A stretch of 64,000 nt of DNA, from contig NZ_CAJHBS010000013.1 of assembly GCF_904846705.1 (NCBI RefSeq), forward strand, positions 1 through 64,000, read 5' to 3'. The DNA comes from Psychrobacter sp. Pi2-52. GTDB lineage: Bacteria; Pseudomonadota; Gammaproteobacteria; Pseudomonadales; Moraxellaceae. Of this stretch, positions 45,113 through 55,957 are shown piece after piece. Position 1 is the stretch's first letter; each line of letters begins with the position of its first letter. The notes under the pieces were generated by a model. That model saw only the letters and a list, made by a program, of their open reading frames with translations. It was not told the DNA's origin and searched no databases. The position numbers and the translations under genes are program-made.

Positions 45113-46141
45113 TTAATTATTTATATTATTGTCTAAAGCTTTTTCATCCAGCTTTCTTAGGATAAATTTACCTTGCTCTGCTACGTTAGCAGATTTGTCA
45201 GCTGCAAATTTTTCTGCAAAAATTCTAGATTGAATGCCTAGTTTCTCAATATTTCTTATAAGAAATTCTGCTGAAACTTGTCTTACAATAGGAGAGCGAT
45301 CAGTAGCTGCTCTATTTAATAGTTCCAGAAAAGGCGGTTGCACGTCAATTTTCCTTTCAGCAATAATGGGTATCAGCTTTCTTTTACCATATGCTTTATC
45401 AATCCATTGCCATTCTCGTCCTTTAACCCACGTCATACGACTTTCAAATAGGCTGCGATACGCTTTTGATCTAACGTAAGGTTGGACAGCATCGCTAGCA
45501 ACTTCGTCGAGATAGTTATCGAGAATATCTGTACGACCAATTTGTGAAAGTAACGATGGCATTGGTCCTGATGTAGAGGATATTAAATGAGATTTAAGCA
45601 GTAGGGCCATTTCCTCTGTGGCAATCATATCTAAAAACATTTGATTGTCAGCTTCTTCAATTTTGCCCCACGAATGCCAATTAAGTAGAAGCATGCACAG
45701 TACTTCAGCAACGTATTCAGGTTTCGTACTTCTGAGCAATGACGGAAGTATCTTAATTGCAGCTTTACGAACTTGTGGTACCCAGTCATTTAACCTGCGC
45801 ACAACTAAAGCAAAAAAGAAAGCATTTGGTGCGCCACCTGATAGCGCGAGTAAACTCTTTTCTCGCTTATATCCATCTCCATTAACGATACCTAACCAAG
45901 TTAATTTCACGTTTGGTTTAAACCAAAGCTGCCATTTTGAACGAGTAGCAAAGTGCAAATTGGTATCAAGTTCGCTACGAATGAGCCGCTCCCAATAATC
46001 TAAATTTATCAACTTCAGATTTGAAGTTACTTGAATCAGTGAGGACATATCTCCTCTATAATCGTTGCTAGAATCGATCGAGCGAGTGAACTGCTTGATA
46101 GCTGATACGATGTCGTTCGTTGTTTCTTGATACTTTTGCAT
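45113..46141 (-). CDS. HEAT-repeat-like protein of unknown function
   Basis: This 342-residue helical, soluble protein contains several paired-helix segments that look like HEAT repeats, for example DWVPQVRKAAIKILPSLL near residues 118-135 and DRSPIVRQVSAEFLIRNI near 281-298. No enzyme motif, signal peptide or membrane segment is visible. The DNA is more AT-rich and its codon use differs a little from the neighbours. The ribosome-binding site is weak. I do not recognise a close family. It may be a protein-binding scaffold. Confidence 0.72.
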   Translation of the reverse strand: MQKYQETTNDIVSAIKQFTRSIDSSNDYRGDMSSLIQVTSNLKLINLDYWERLIRSELDTNLHFATRSKWQLWFKPNVKLTWLGIVNGDGYKREKSLLALSGGAPNAFFFALVVRRLNDWVPQVRKAAIKILPSLLRSTKPEYVAEVLCMLLLNWHSWGKIEEADNQMFLDMIATEEMALLLKSHLISSTSGPMPSLLSQIGRTDILDNYLDEVASDAVQPYVRSKAYRSLFESRMTWVKGREWQWIDKAYGKRKLIPIIAERKIDVQPPFLELLNRAATDRSPIVRQVSAEFLIRNIEKLGIQSRIFAEKFAADKSANVAEQGKFILRKLDEKALDNNINN

Positions 46142-46159
46142 GATTGGTTACTCTCTTAG

Positions 46160-46978
46160 TTACAAAACCTCAAACCCAAACTTACTCAACGCTTCTCGCA
46201 GCATCGCAATATTATAATAAGCATGCGCATTGACGGTATTTTGAAAGAAAATATAGAGCGTATCAAAATGCTGACGCTGGTTGGCAATCGCTTGTGCCCA
46301 GTCCTGCATCTCCGACTCACTATAGCGATAATCATGGCGATCAGCCGCGCTCATCGCATCCCACCAGTTTAGATTATTGCCATGCATACGTAGATAGCCA
46401 GTGCGTTCAGTGAATATCAACCGTGACGGCGGTAATCCGCTAACCTTGGGGTAATCAACACTACACCAAATGAGTCCTTGCTGCCGAAAGCTATCGACCA
46501 CTTGCGGGGTATGCCAGCCGTTATGACGAAATTCAATGGCGAGTGGATAGTCTTTAAACCAACTGACGAGATTAGCCAGATAGAGACGATGCTCACGAGT
46601 ACGATCAAAGCCATGCGGGAACTGAAGCAATAATGGCGCTAAAGCATTCGCTTCGATAAGCGGTGATAAGGCATTTAGAAATGCTTGTGCATGCTCAGCA
46701 GTGCCTTTACGTGCATGAGTAAAGTCTTGATGCAATTTGACGGCGAACTTCAACTCGCTTTCAGTTTGTACATAAGCTTTATCAACCATCCCAGCAAAGG
46801 CTTTTTGCCCGATGGGCGCATAAAACGTGCTGTTGATTTCGACTGCGCCATATTGCTTGGCATATTCACGTAAGAAATCGGTCTTTTTGGTGCCGGTGGG
46901 ATACAGCGTACCGAGCAAATCGGTATCGCTATAGCCACCAGTGCCGAGGTAAATGCGCGGGGTAGGGGAACTGTCCAT
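46160..46978 (-). CDS. DUF72 domain-containing protein
   Basis: This 272-residue cytosolic protein belongs to the DUF72 (YecE-like) family, a TIM-barrel fold of unknown activity. Family markers are YLGTGGYSD, FYAPIGQKAFAGM, LLQFPHGF, AIEFRHNGWH and the segment YIFFQNTVNAHAYYNIAML. An ATG at 46978 is preferred over a GTG nine bases upstream. It lies 18 nt upstream of the HEAT-like gene on the same strand. Confidence 0.88.
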   Translation of the reverse strand: MDSSPTPRIYLGTGGYSDTDLLGTLYPTGTKKTDFLREYAKQYGAVEINSTFYAPIGQKAFAGMVDKAYVQTESELKFAVKLHQDFTHARKGTAEHAQAFLNALSPLIEANALAPLLLQFPHGFDRTREHRLYLANLVSWFKDYPLAIEFRHNGWHTPQVVDSFRQQGLIWCSVDYPKVSGLPPSRLIFTERTGYLRMHGNNLNWWDAMSAADRHDYRYSESEMQDWAQAIANQRQHFDTLYIFFQNTVNAHAYYNIAMLREALSKFGFEVL

Positions 46979-47049
46979 GTTGACCACTCACTGCCGTTTT
47001 GAATAATGAAATTTACTAAGATATCTACTTTCGACTGCTATTCGACAAG

Positions 47050-48135
47050 CTACTTTTTACGCGACCAGAGCCATTCAATCAGTGCCAGTAGCGCATCATT
47101 ATCTGTACCAATGGTATTTTCATTGTCGCTGAGCTCACGATTACTTAGTCCATGAGAAATGGCTGCACGTCCGTCATTAAATAGAGATTGCGCATAACTG
47201 GTGGCATTATCGACACCCATCAGTTTTACGTAGGTAGATTTGTCTAGTTTTTCATCGCTACCCGCAGGCTTACCAAGCGTATCAGTCGTCATGGTGACGT
47301 CTAGCACATCGTCTTGGACCTGAAAGGCCAGACCGATATGTTGCGCGCACTCTTGTAGTGCCATGCGCTGTGGAGCCGTTGCACCAGCACAGACGCCGCC
47401 CATGAGCATCGCCGCTTCTATCAACGCCCCTGTCTTATCACGGTGAATGGCTTCTAAATCATCCTGCGCGATATTGGCACTGGCTTCGGCATTGAGGTCT
47501 AGCATTTGACCTGATACCATGCGTCTGGCGCGCGGCGCAAATATTGCCATAAGCTGACTTGCGATATTTGCATCGAATGGCGCAAAGGTTGGCATCTCTG
47601 CAGTTAACACTTCAAACGCTAGTGTCTGCAATACATCTCCTGCCAGCAGAGCCGTCGCTTCATCAAAGGCGATATGCGCAGTCGGCTGCCCACGGCGCAG
47701 CTCGTCGTCATCCATACAGGGCAAATCATCATGCACCAATGAGTAGGTATGTAGCAGTTCCACCGCCAATGCAGCACGGCGCGACATATCATAGTCTGAG
47801 TCATTTTCTAGTAGCGCGTCCAGATCAGCATCGAGAGTATCGATGTCATCAATGTCGTCATTAGGCTCGTCTGTACGTTCATTATTGCTGCTATTAACAC
47901 TGGCAAAAGCGCTAGCCACCATCAGTGGACGAACGAGCTTACCTTGCCCAGTCATGACATAACGGCAAGCATCAACCAGTGGGCTAGGCAGCTTGGCATA
48001 AGCAAACAAGACCTCGATATCTTGCGCTAATTGGGCACGCACAGCACCATGGAATTGCTCAGTGCTTTGAAAAGAGACAAAGTTAAAAGGGATGAAGCCA
48101 GTAGAGGTAGTGCTAGAAGTAAGGGAAACAGTCAT
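47050..48135 (-). CDS. ispA: Polyprenyl synthetase, farnesyl diphosphate synthase type
   Basis: This enzyme condenses isopentenyl diphosphate units to farnesyl (C15) diphosphate, the precursor of ubiquinone and undecaprenyl chains. The first Asp-rich motif DDLPCMDDDELRRG starts near residue 136, and the second is FQVQDDVLDVT. The GKLVRP motif is at 65-70. The two residues before DDLPCMDD (VH) and the insertion CM inside the motif fit type-II FPP synthases. An acidic insert of about 35 residues (83-117) separates the GKLVRP helix from the FARM helix, making the chain 361 residues instead of about 300. Confidence 0.92.
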   Translation of the reverse strand: MTVSLTSSTTSTGFIPFNFVSFQSTEQFHGAVRAQLAQDIEVLFAYAKLPSPLVDACRYVMTGQGKLVRPLMVASAFASVNSSNNERTDEPNDDIDDIDTLDADLDALLENDSDYDMSRRAALAVELLHTYSLVHDDLPCMDDDELRRGQPTAHIAFDEATALLAGDVLQTLAFEVLTAEMPTFAPFDANIASQLMAIFAPRARRMVSGQMLDLNAEASANIAQDDLEAIHRDKTGALIEAAMLMGGVCAGATAPQRMALQECAQHIGLAFQVQDDVLDVTMTTDTLGKPAGSDEKLDKSTYVKLMGVDNATSYAQSLFNDGRAAISHGLSNRELSDNENTIGTDNDALLALIEWLWSRKK

Positions 48136-48638
48136 AATCCAACCATTTATCAGAGATACAGTAAAACTTATTAGGGATAAGGAAAAAACGCTATTAGTGT
48201 AGCATGATAGGTCTTATCGCTTATGTGACACACGGTATCAATTGATTGTTTTTTGCGTTTTTCTACCGAAGTTTATTTAAAAACAGTGCAATCTTAGCTG
48301 CAATATAACGACAAGATTTCGTTACCGATGGATGATGTCACTCTCTGGTTGAATATGTTCTGATAAAAGAGCAAGCTAGGCTGGCACGTTAATCTTATTA
48401 CCGTAGAAAAATGGTACTGAATACTAGCACTGACCAAGTAGCATCGATCAATTGGCACTTATTAAGTAGCGCTAACGGACTGTCGTTCCAAAGATGGTAT
48501 GCATGAAGTCAACAACACGAAATAAATCTAAATTAACAATTCAGTATACATTTATTCACTAAAACACTTTTAGCGTAAGGTAAATGCCTGCAAGTGATTT
48601 AAGAGTGACTTGCGAGTATGGTATTAGCTTGTGACAGT

Positions 48639-48656
48639 TAGGGGCATAATCCCCTA
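48639..48656. repeat. Short perfect inverted repeat
   Basis: TAGGGG and CCCCTA are separated by CATAAT. No T-run follows, so this is not a terminator; it may be an operator. Confidence 0.4.
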
Positions 48657-48709
48657 CACTAATTGACGTGAAAATGGTCTGATGGTGACCCTACTGGGTT
48701 TTTTCTCAG

Positions 48710-48767
48710 GATGTTCAATCGTCGATACCGAGTGTTAGACCAAATCTCAGTCAATATTTTGAACATC
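48710..48767. repeat. Inverted repeat in the fadB upstream region
   Basis: GATGTTCAA (48710-48718) and TTGAACATC (48759-48767) are perfect complements separated by 40 bases. It could fold in a leader RNA or bind a regulator. Confidence 0.45.
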
Positions 48768-49001
48768 AGTACCTGCAACAGCAGTATATAAATGAAGCGT
48801 CATATGATGTCATGCAAGAGACGCAAAATACGTGCATCATGATGAACGCTGGATAATAAAGACATCTTCACTTGTGAGCTGGTTATATGTTTGTCTTTAT
48901 AACATGACAAGCGCACAGTGCTATTACCCATTTTACTAACAGTAACTGGCTATTTATTTTAATTCAAAACGTAGCTTTCGTTATATAGAAAGGAGTTTCA
49001 A

Positions 49002-51161
49002 ATGGTATACCAAGGAAATCGCATCACGGTGACAATGCTAGAGGATGGCATCGCCAATATGCAGTACAACGCCGAAAATGAGAGCGTGAACAAATTTGAT
49101 GCCGAAACCAACAAACAGTTTGGTGAAGCAGTTAGTGCGTTAGAAAAAGCCGACAACGTAAAAGGTCTTATCGTTACTTCAGCCAAAGGCGTATTTATCG
49201 CTGGTGCTGATATCACAGAATTCGTCGGTTCTTTCAAAAAATCAGAAAGCGAGATCAAAGATTGGGTCGTTCATGTTAATGACGCGTTCAATCGTTTTGA
49301 AGACCTACCATTCCCTAAAGTTGCGGCTATCAATGGCGCGGCAATGGGCGGCGGTTGTGAAATGACTTTGGTTTGTGAATACCGTGTCATGAGTGACAAA
49401 GCCATCATCGGTTTGCCAGAAACTCAGCTAGGTATCTTCCCAGGTTTCGGCGGTACGGTTCGTAGTACGCGTATCATCGGTATCGATAACGCACTTGAGC
49501 TGATCGCGACTGGTAGCCCAAAGAAAGCATTAGCAGCATTGAAGCTAGGCTTGGTTGATGCGACTGTACCTGCTGATGACTTGCAAGATGCAGCGATTGA
49601 TCTAGTCAAAAAATGTATCTCAGGTGAGCTTGATTGGAAAGCAAAACGTGAAGAAAAGCTGGCTCCAGTTAAGCTAAACCAGCTTGAGCAAGCGATGGCC
49701 TTCAACAGTGCCAAAGGTGCTATTTTCGCTAAAGCCAATCCTAAGCAATACCCAGCACCAGCAATCGCTATCGAAACGATTGAAAAGCACGTTAATTTAT
49801 CACGTGACAAAGCAATCGAAGTAGAAGCGGCTGGTTTTGCAAAAGCCGCTAAGACACCACAAGCAGAAAGCTTGGTTGGTCTATTCTTAAACGATCAGCT
49901 AGTCAAAAAACTGGCCAAAAAACACAGCAAGCAAGCACACGACATCAGCGAAGCCGCTGTACTAGGCGCTGGTATCATGGGTGGCGGTATTGCTTATCAA
50001 GCAGCCAGCAAAGGCTTGCCAATCATCATGAAAGATATCAAGTCTGAGCAATTAGACCTTGGTATGGGCGAAGCGAGCAAACTGCTTGGCAAAATGGTAG
50101 AACGCGGCAAGATGACCCCAGCAAAAATGGGTGAAACCTTAAGCCGTATCCGTCCTACTTTGAACTACGGCGACTTTGCTGAGACTGATATCGTAATCGA
50201 AGCTGTTGTAGAAAATCCAAACGTGAAGCGTGCGGTACTTAAAGAAGTAGAAGGTCTAGTAAAAGACGACTGTATCCTAGCGTCAAACACCTCGACTATC
50301 TCTATTACGTTCCTAGCAGAAGCGCTTGAGCGTCCAGAAAACTTCGTTGGTATGCATTTCTTCAACCCAGTACACCGTATGCCATTGGTAGAAGTTATCC
50401 GCGGTGAGAAATCATCTGAAGAAGCTATCGCGACTACCGTTGCACTTGCTTCTAAAATGGGTAAAGTGCCAGTAGTTGTGAATGACTGCCCAGGTTTCTT
50501 GGTAAACCGTGTATTGTTCCCATACTTTGGTGCGTTTGACTTGCTACTGAAGCAAGGTGCTGACTTTGCTCATGTCGATAAAGTTATGGAAAAATTCGGC
50601 TGGCCAATGGGCCCTGCATACCTAATCGACGTGGTCGGTCTAGATACAGGTGTACATGGCGCAGCAGTGATGGCAGATGGTTTCCCAGATCGTATGAAGC
50701 CTGATTATAAAGGTGCGATTCAGTATCTATATGAGAACGAGCGTCTAGGTCAGAAAAACGGTGTTGGTTTCTATAAGTATGAAATGGACAAGCGCGGCAA
50801 GCCAAAGAAAGTTGCTGATGAAGCCACTTATGAGCTGCTAAAAACCACAACAGACAGTGAAAAACAAGAGTTTGATGATCAAGCGATCATCGACCGCACT
50901 ATGTTAGCCTTCTGTAATGAAACAGTACGCTGCTTAGAAGACAACATCGTGAGTACGCCATCTGAAGCTGATATGGCTATGATTATGGGCGTTGGTTTCC
51001 CTCCATTCCGTGGTGGTCCTTGCCGTTATATTGATCAAATGGGTCTAGATAACTACTTGGCACTATGTGAAAAATACGCACATCTTGGCAAAGCTTATGA
51101 AGCGCCACAAAAGATTCGCGACATGGCAGCCGCAGGCGAGACTTTTTACGCAACAGCGTAA
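49002..51161 (+). CDS. fadB: Fatty acid oxidation complex subunit alpha
   Basis: FadB combines enoyl-CoA hydratase, delta3-cis-delta2-trans isomerase and L-3-hydroxyacyl-CoA dehydrogenase activities of beta-oxidation. The N-terminal crotonase domain shows IAGADITEF and [11 protein letters not shown] with its catalytic Glu and a second Glu in [15 protein letters not shown]. The NAD-binding GAGIMGGG is near residues 322-329, and [16 protein letters not shown] carries the dehydrogenase catalytic His. Length 719 is normal. AAAGGAG lies upstream. It comes before fadA, which encodes the partner thiolase, 230 nt downstream. Confidence 0.96.
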   Translation: MVYQGNRITVTMLEDGIANMQYNAENESVNKFDAETNKQFGEAVSALEKADNVKGLIVTSAKGVFIAGADITEFVGSFKKSESEIKDWVVHVNDAFNRFEDLPFPKVAAINGAAMGGGCEMTLVCEYRVMSDKAIIGLPETQLGIFPGFGGTVRSTRIIGIDNALELIATGSPKKALAALKLGLVDATVPADDLQDAAIDLVKKCISGELDWKAKREEKLAPVKLNQLEQAMAFNSAKGAIFAKANPKQYPAPAIAIETIEKHVNLSRDKAIEVEAAGFAKAAKTPQAESLVGLFLNDQLVKKLAKKHSKQAHDISEAAVLGAGIMGGGIAYQAASKGLPIIMKDIKSEQLDLGMGEASKLLGKMVERGKMTPAKMGETLSRIRPTLNYGDFAETDIVIEAVVENPNVKRAVLKEVEGLVKDDCILASNTSTISITFLAEALERPENFVGMHFFNPVHRMPLVEVIRGEKSSEEAIATTVALASKMGKVPVVVNDCPGFLVNRVLFPYFGAFDLLLKQGADFAHVDKVMEKFGWPMGPAYLIDVVGLDTGVHGAAVMADGFPDRMKPDYKGAIQYLYENERLGQKNGVGFYKYEMDKRGKPKKVADEATYELLKTTTDSEKQEFDDQAIIDRTMLAFCNETVRCLEDNIVSTPSEADMAMIMGVGFPPFRGGPCRYIDQMGLDNYLALCEKYAHLGKAYEAPQKIRDMAAAGETFYATA

Positions 51162-51189
51162 TAGTCAGTCATTACTAGGATGAAGTGCA

Positions 51190-51251
51190 GTACGTTTGCT
51201 ATTTTGCATAAAAGCAATTGAGACATGAATCGTCTCCAATAGCGAACGTAC
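51190..51251 (+). ncRNA. Predicted three-way-junction RNA between fadB and fadA
   Basis: The 62-nt element folds on paper into one long closing stem and two hairpins. P1 pairs 51190-51203 (GTACGTTTGCTATT) with 51238-51251 (AATAGCGAACGTAC): 14 pairs with one T-G. P2 is TTGC (51204-51207) with GCAA (51214-51217), loop ATAAAA. P3 is GAGAC (51220-51224) with GTCTC (51232-51236), 7-nt loop. The whole interior is used. No T-run follows, so it is not a terminator. I do not recognise a known RNA family. Confidence 0.5.
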
Positions 51252-51346
51252 GATCATAGTTGGTTCAGTTTAATGCTAGTACGAGGGAATCAAGCGCAAA
51301 TGTACCTATTGTACTTTGAGCGGGATTGACAAGGTAATAGTCGTAA

Positions 51347-52564
<1,218 letters not shown>

Positions 52565-52620
52565 TCTTATTTATATAAACAAGATTATTTGAACACTTAA
52601 TAAGTAGCTACTCGCTAACG

Positions 52621-52657
52621 AAAAACCTCTAGTCATAACGGCTAGAGGTTTTTTTAT
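52621..52657 (+). terminator. Intrinsic terminator of fadA
   Basis: AAAAACCTCTAG pairs with CTAGAGGTTTTTT (about 52622-52655) across a short loop, followed by further T residues. Confidence 0.9.
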
Positions 52658-52849
52658 GGGTAAAATTAATAGTTAGCCAATTAATAGATCACAGAGTCGA
52701 AAAACACAGTATTACGGCGATTAAAAATTATCTCCATTGACGCATTCATGAAACTATGACTAAATAAGAGAAAGATGAACCATGGCACTGTTTATGATAA
52801 TTCTAAAATAGTTTTTAGTTGCAACTGTCAGCCGTACAAGGAGTGTACT

Positions 52850-53425
52850 ATGTCTACTATGATTAATGATCGCACCTATCGAATCGCTCGTGAGAATACC
52901 CAAGCAATGATTGTCGATGTGCAAGAGCGCTTAACGCCGCATATCTATGACCACGAAAACATTGTCAAAAAAACCGTTACCTTGATTAAAGGGCTGCAAG
53001 CGCTCAATATTCCAATCATGCTCAATGAACAATATAAAAAAGGCTTGGGCGATACCTTGCCAGAGCTGCGCGACGTACTCGAAGGAGATAATGCCAAGAG
53101 CTTTGAAAAGGTTACCTTTAGTGCTTGCGACAACAATGATTCATGGCACCATTTAGCGCAGCAGAACCGTAGTACCGTATTGCTTTTTGGTGCTGAAGCT
53201 CATGTCTGTATCATGCAAACGGCACTAGATTTATTGGATAATGGTATGCAGCCTGTCATCATTGGGGATGCGGTGGGTTCCCGTTTTCCTTATGACAAAA
53301 AGCAAGCCATACGCCGTATTCGCCGTGCAGGTGGGGTGATTAGTACTGTCGAATCAATCTTGTTTGAGCTATGCCGTAGCAGTGAAGATCCTGCGTTCAA
53401 AACCATTATTAATTTGATTAAATAG
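52850..53425 (+). CDS. Isochorismatase-like cysteine hydrolase
   Basis: This cytosolic hydrolase of the isochorismatase superfamily (YcaC-like group) has the expected triad: Asp23 in IVDVQERL, Lys87 in FEKVTFSA, and Cys120 in AHVCIMQTA. The ATG at 52850 is favoured by AAGGAG 7 nt upstream; an open frame extends to 52775 without such a site. Chain length 191 is typical. The substrate cannot be deduced; members hydrolyse amides such as nicotinamide or unknown compounds. It is a single gene. Confidence 0.88.
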   Translation: MSTMINDRTYRIARENTQAMIVDVQERLTPHIYDHENIVKKTVTLIKGLQALNIPIMLNEQYKKGLGDTLPELRDVLEGDNAKSFEKVTFSACDNNDSWHHLAQQNRSTVLLFGAEAHVCIMQTALDLLDNGMQPVIIGDAVGSRFPYDKKQAIRRIRRAGGVISTVESILFELCRSSEDPAFKTIINLIK

Positions 53426-53662
53426 GTGGTTAAGCTTTAGTTGCTTAAAGACTTGGATAAATAGGGAATCAATTCAACTATTTATCTTCTGATTTATAAT
53501 AGATAGCGCTTGGTAAAATAAGCGCTATTTTTTTGATAACGGTAATAGTCTTTTAACCATTGTTTGATATCAAACTAACTATAATATCTTGAGCAATGAA
53601 ACTTAAAATTGCCAGAACTTATAAGCATTAAACCAATAACTAGAGAAAGCCAGAGAAAATCA

Positions 53663-54292
53663 ATGTCGCAAGCCAGCTCTATGTCACTCACTCATTCCGA
53701 ATCTACTTCACATATCGATATCGATGATGTCACTCATTTCTTATTAGAGTTAGATGCGCTCAAACGCGTGAATCGCCGCAGCTATGTGACACAGACTACT
53801 CGCAAAGAAAACTCTGCCGAACACTCTTGGCATTTAGCGATGGCCTGTTGGTCGATTGCTGAATTATTTGCGCTAGATGTCAATCATGAAAAATTACTGA
53901 AGATGGCACTGGTCCATGATTTAGGTGAGATTGATGCCGGCGATACTTTCTTGTATGCCGATACGCGTATTGATGCACACGTCGAAGAGCGCGCAGGCAT
54001 TGCCAGATTGCAACGTGAGCGAGGCAATGGCATTAGTGATTTAAGCGAGGTTTGGGAAGCGCAGGAAACAGGAAGTAGCAAAGAGAGTCAGCTGCTCAGA
54101 GTGGTCGACCGCTTATTGCCGTTTTTACTCAATCTAAATACCAACGGTAAAACGTGGGTTGAGCTTGGCGTTACGCGCTCGCAAGTGGCGGGTGCGCATG
54201 CATTTATCAAAGATAGCTTTCCTCCTATCCATGATTGGCTCTCACGTAATATTGCATACGCAACTCAGCAAGGCTGGTTAATTGACGCGTAA
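53663..54292 (+). CDS. HD domain phosphohydrolase (HDDC2/YfbR-like)
   Basis: This 209-residue protein has an HD-type metal site: His54 in ENSAEHSWHL, His85-Asp86 in LVHDLGEID, and a later Asp in VVDRLLPF. This set is typical of the HD_3 group that includes deoxynucleoside 5'-monophosphatases such as YfbR. The ATG at 53663 is chosen because AGAGAAA precedes it; a TTG at 53609 is the alternative. It converges with psd and is followed by that gene's terminator. Confidence 0.82.
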   Translation: MSQASSMSLTHSESTSHIDIDDVTHFLLELDALKRVNRRSYVTQTTRKENSAEHSWHLAMACWSIAELFALDVNHEKLLKMALVHDLGEIDAGDTFLYADTRIDAHVEERAGIARLQRERGNGISDLSEVWEAQETGSSKESQLLRVVDRLLPFLLNLNTNGKTWVELGVTRSQVAGAHAFIKDSFPPIHDWLSRNIAYATQQGWLIDA

Positions 54293-54310
54293 GTCTGTAT
54301 AAGTAACAGG

Positions 54311-54357
54311 CATAAAAAAAGCCCAATTAAGCACTATGATCTACGCTTAACTGGGCT
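54311..54357 (-). terminator. Intrinsic terminator of psd
   Basis: AGCCC-ATTAAGC pairs with GCTTAA-GGGCT across about 12 bases, with one internal mismatch. On the minus strand a T-run follows. The A-run is next to the HD-gene stop, so it may serve both strands. Confidence 0.8.
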
Positions 54358-54386
54358 GATATTTTAAGTGTTTTTATACAGGTATG

Positions 54387-55223
54387 CTATTGAGCGTTTG
54401 CCATTCCTAGCAATTGACCCATTTGCACGACGCTGTTGGCTTGCATACTATCTAGCCAGTCAGCCTTCGCTGCTTTTGGTAATACTACAATAGCCGTTGA
54501 GCCTAGATAGAAGCGTCCAAGCTCTTCGCCTGCAGCAAACTGCATATCGTGATCCGCTTCCTGTATATCATCCGTGCGGGTGATTTTGCCAGTGGCGACG
54601 GTTTCAATACCAGCGACGATCATAGCACCAACCATTACGACAGCTGCTTTGCCATACTTGGTATCAAACATACAGACTAGACGCTCATTACGCGCAAACA
54701 AGTCTGGCACGTTAGCCGCCGTAGTATTATTTACCGAGAACAGTGTACCAGGCACATAGCGAGTCTTGGTCAATGTGCCAGTAAACGGCATATGCACACG
54801 GTGATAATTGCTAGGTGCTAAGTAGATAGTTGCAAAACTACCATCAGCGAAATAACTGCCGTCTTCACTGTCAGCAAGCAATTGGCCGACATCATAGTGA
54901 CGCCCTTTGGCTTGTAGTAGTTTATGGTCTTCGATTTGTCCTAGCTGAGAGATAATACCGTCTGCAGGGCTCACGATACCATTTGCAGTGGCGTCGATAG
55001 TACGAGCATCTTCTTTTAACTCGCGGGTAAAAAAGTCATTAAAACTTTCATAAGCGTTGAGGCTTTGGCGTTCGTACTCGTCTAAGCTGATATTATAAGC
55101 TTTGGCGAAGCTACGGATAAAGGTGCGTTTGACATAAGGATGACGACTGGCGGCCAAACGTCCAGCGACTTTACTGAGCTTTTGCTGCGGCACAAGCTGT
55201 TGTAAGGTGGTAAATACATTCAT
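54387..55223 (-). CDS. psd: Phosphatidylserine decarboxylase proenzyme
   Basis: Psd makes phosphatidylethanolamine from phosphatidylserine at the inner membrane. The start MNVFTTLQQLVPQQKLSK (ATG at 55223) is the family's usual opening. Catalytic features are SPADGIIS, HRVHMPF and the self-cleavage site YLGSTAIVV, where Ser242 of the 278-residue chain becomes the pyruvoyl group. The chain has the normal length. An open frame reaches upstream to 55280 but adds no conserved residues. Confidence 0.95.
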   Translation of the reverse strand: MNVFTTLQQLVPQQKLSKVAGRLAASRHPYVKRTFIRSFAKAYNISLDEYERQSLNAYESFNDFFTRELKEDARTIDATANGIVSPADGIISQLGQIEDHKLLQAKGRHYDVGQLLADSEDGSYFADGSFATIYLAPSNYHRVHMPFTGTLTKTRYVPGTLFSVNNTTAANVPDLFARNERLVCMFDTKYGKAAVVMVGAMIVAGIETVATGKITRTDDIQEADHDMQFAAGEELGRFYLGSTAIVVLPKAAKADWLDSMQANSVVQMGQLLGMANAQ

Positions 55224-55497
55224 AATAAGGCTACCAAAATAAGGTGTAATGTAATAGGGGCGTGTTGGAAATTCGACCATGGCACTGACAGTGGCTAAAA
55301 TTGCGCCATACTACGTTGTAAATCTAGATAAGGCATGAGCATTATCGTCGTTTTACGCCTTGTCTGGAACAGTTTTAGCGATCCGCAGTACCTATTTGTG
55401 AATATCAAACACGCCCTAATAATAGTTAAGTTAATGACGGTATTTTATCATGGACAGCATATTATTGTATGGCCATAATCTGTTAAGGAATTAGTAA

Positions 55498-55950
55498 ATG
55501 AAAGCACTCATACAACGGGTGAAACACGCTAGTGTGGTCGTCGATCAGCAGTGTATTGGCGAGATTGAGCATGGGGTATTGGCATATATTGGCTTAGGGC
55601 ATGAAGACGATTTCGCCGCTGCCCAGCGTATGATTGACAAAATACTGACTTATCGCATTTTTGAAAATGACGATGATCCGGCCAAATTTGGTAAACTGGA
55701 TAAAAACGTCCAACAGATTGGTGGTGGGCTATTATTGGTCTCGCAATTTACCTTGATGGCAAAAACAGACAAAGGTCGCCGACCAGACTTTGGTGGTGCG
55801 ATGGCACCTGCTGTGGCGCAAGCGTTATTTGAACAACTGGTCGACTATGCCAAAACTAAGCACCCGAACGTGGCAACTGGTCAGTTTGGTGCTGATATGC
55901 AAGTGTCGAGCGTCAATGATGGGCCGCTCAATTTTTTACTAGAAATCTGA
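55498..55950 (+). CDS. dtd: D-aminoacyl-tRNA deacylase
   Basis: Dtd removes D-amino acids wrongly attached to tRNA. Signature parts are MKALIQRVKHASV, the catalytic SQFTL, and the Gly-cisPro motif NDGP near the C-terminus. The residues after GP read LN, where most members have VT, a small departure at a conserved site. Length 150 is normal. It is followed by a Pho box and phoB, on the same strand. Confidence 0.93.
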   Translation: MKALIQRVKHASVVVDQQCIGEIEHGVLAYIGLGHEDDFAAAQRMIDKILTYRIFENDDDPAKFGKLDKNVQQIGGGLLLVSQFTLMAKTDKGRRPDFGGAMAPAVAQALFEQLVDYAKTKHPNVATGQFGADMQVSSVNDGPLNFLLEI

Positions 55951-55957
55951 TTTTAGA

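Larger units (their letters stand above)
48136..49001. other. Long intergenic region upstream of fadB
   Basis: About 870 bases between divergent ispA and fadB. I see a hairpin TAGGGG-CATAAT-CCCCTA at 48639-48656 and a perfect 9-bp inverted repeat at 48710-48718 and 48759-48767. AAAGGAG near 48990 is the fadB ribosome-binding site. No tRNA or credible ORF was found. A fatty-acid regulator site is expected but I could not identify one. Confidence 0.5.
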
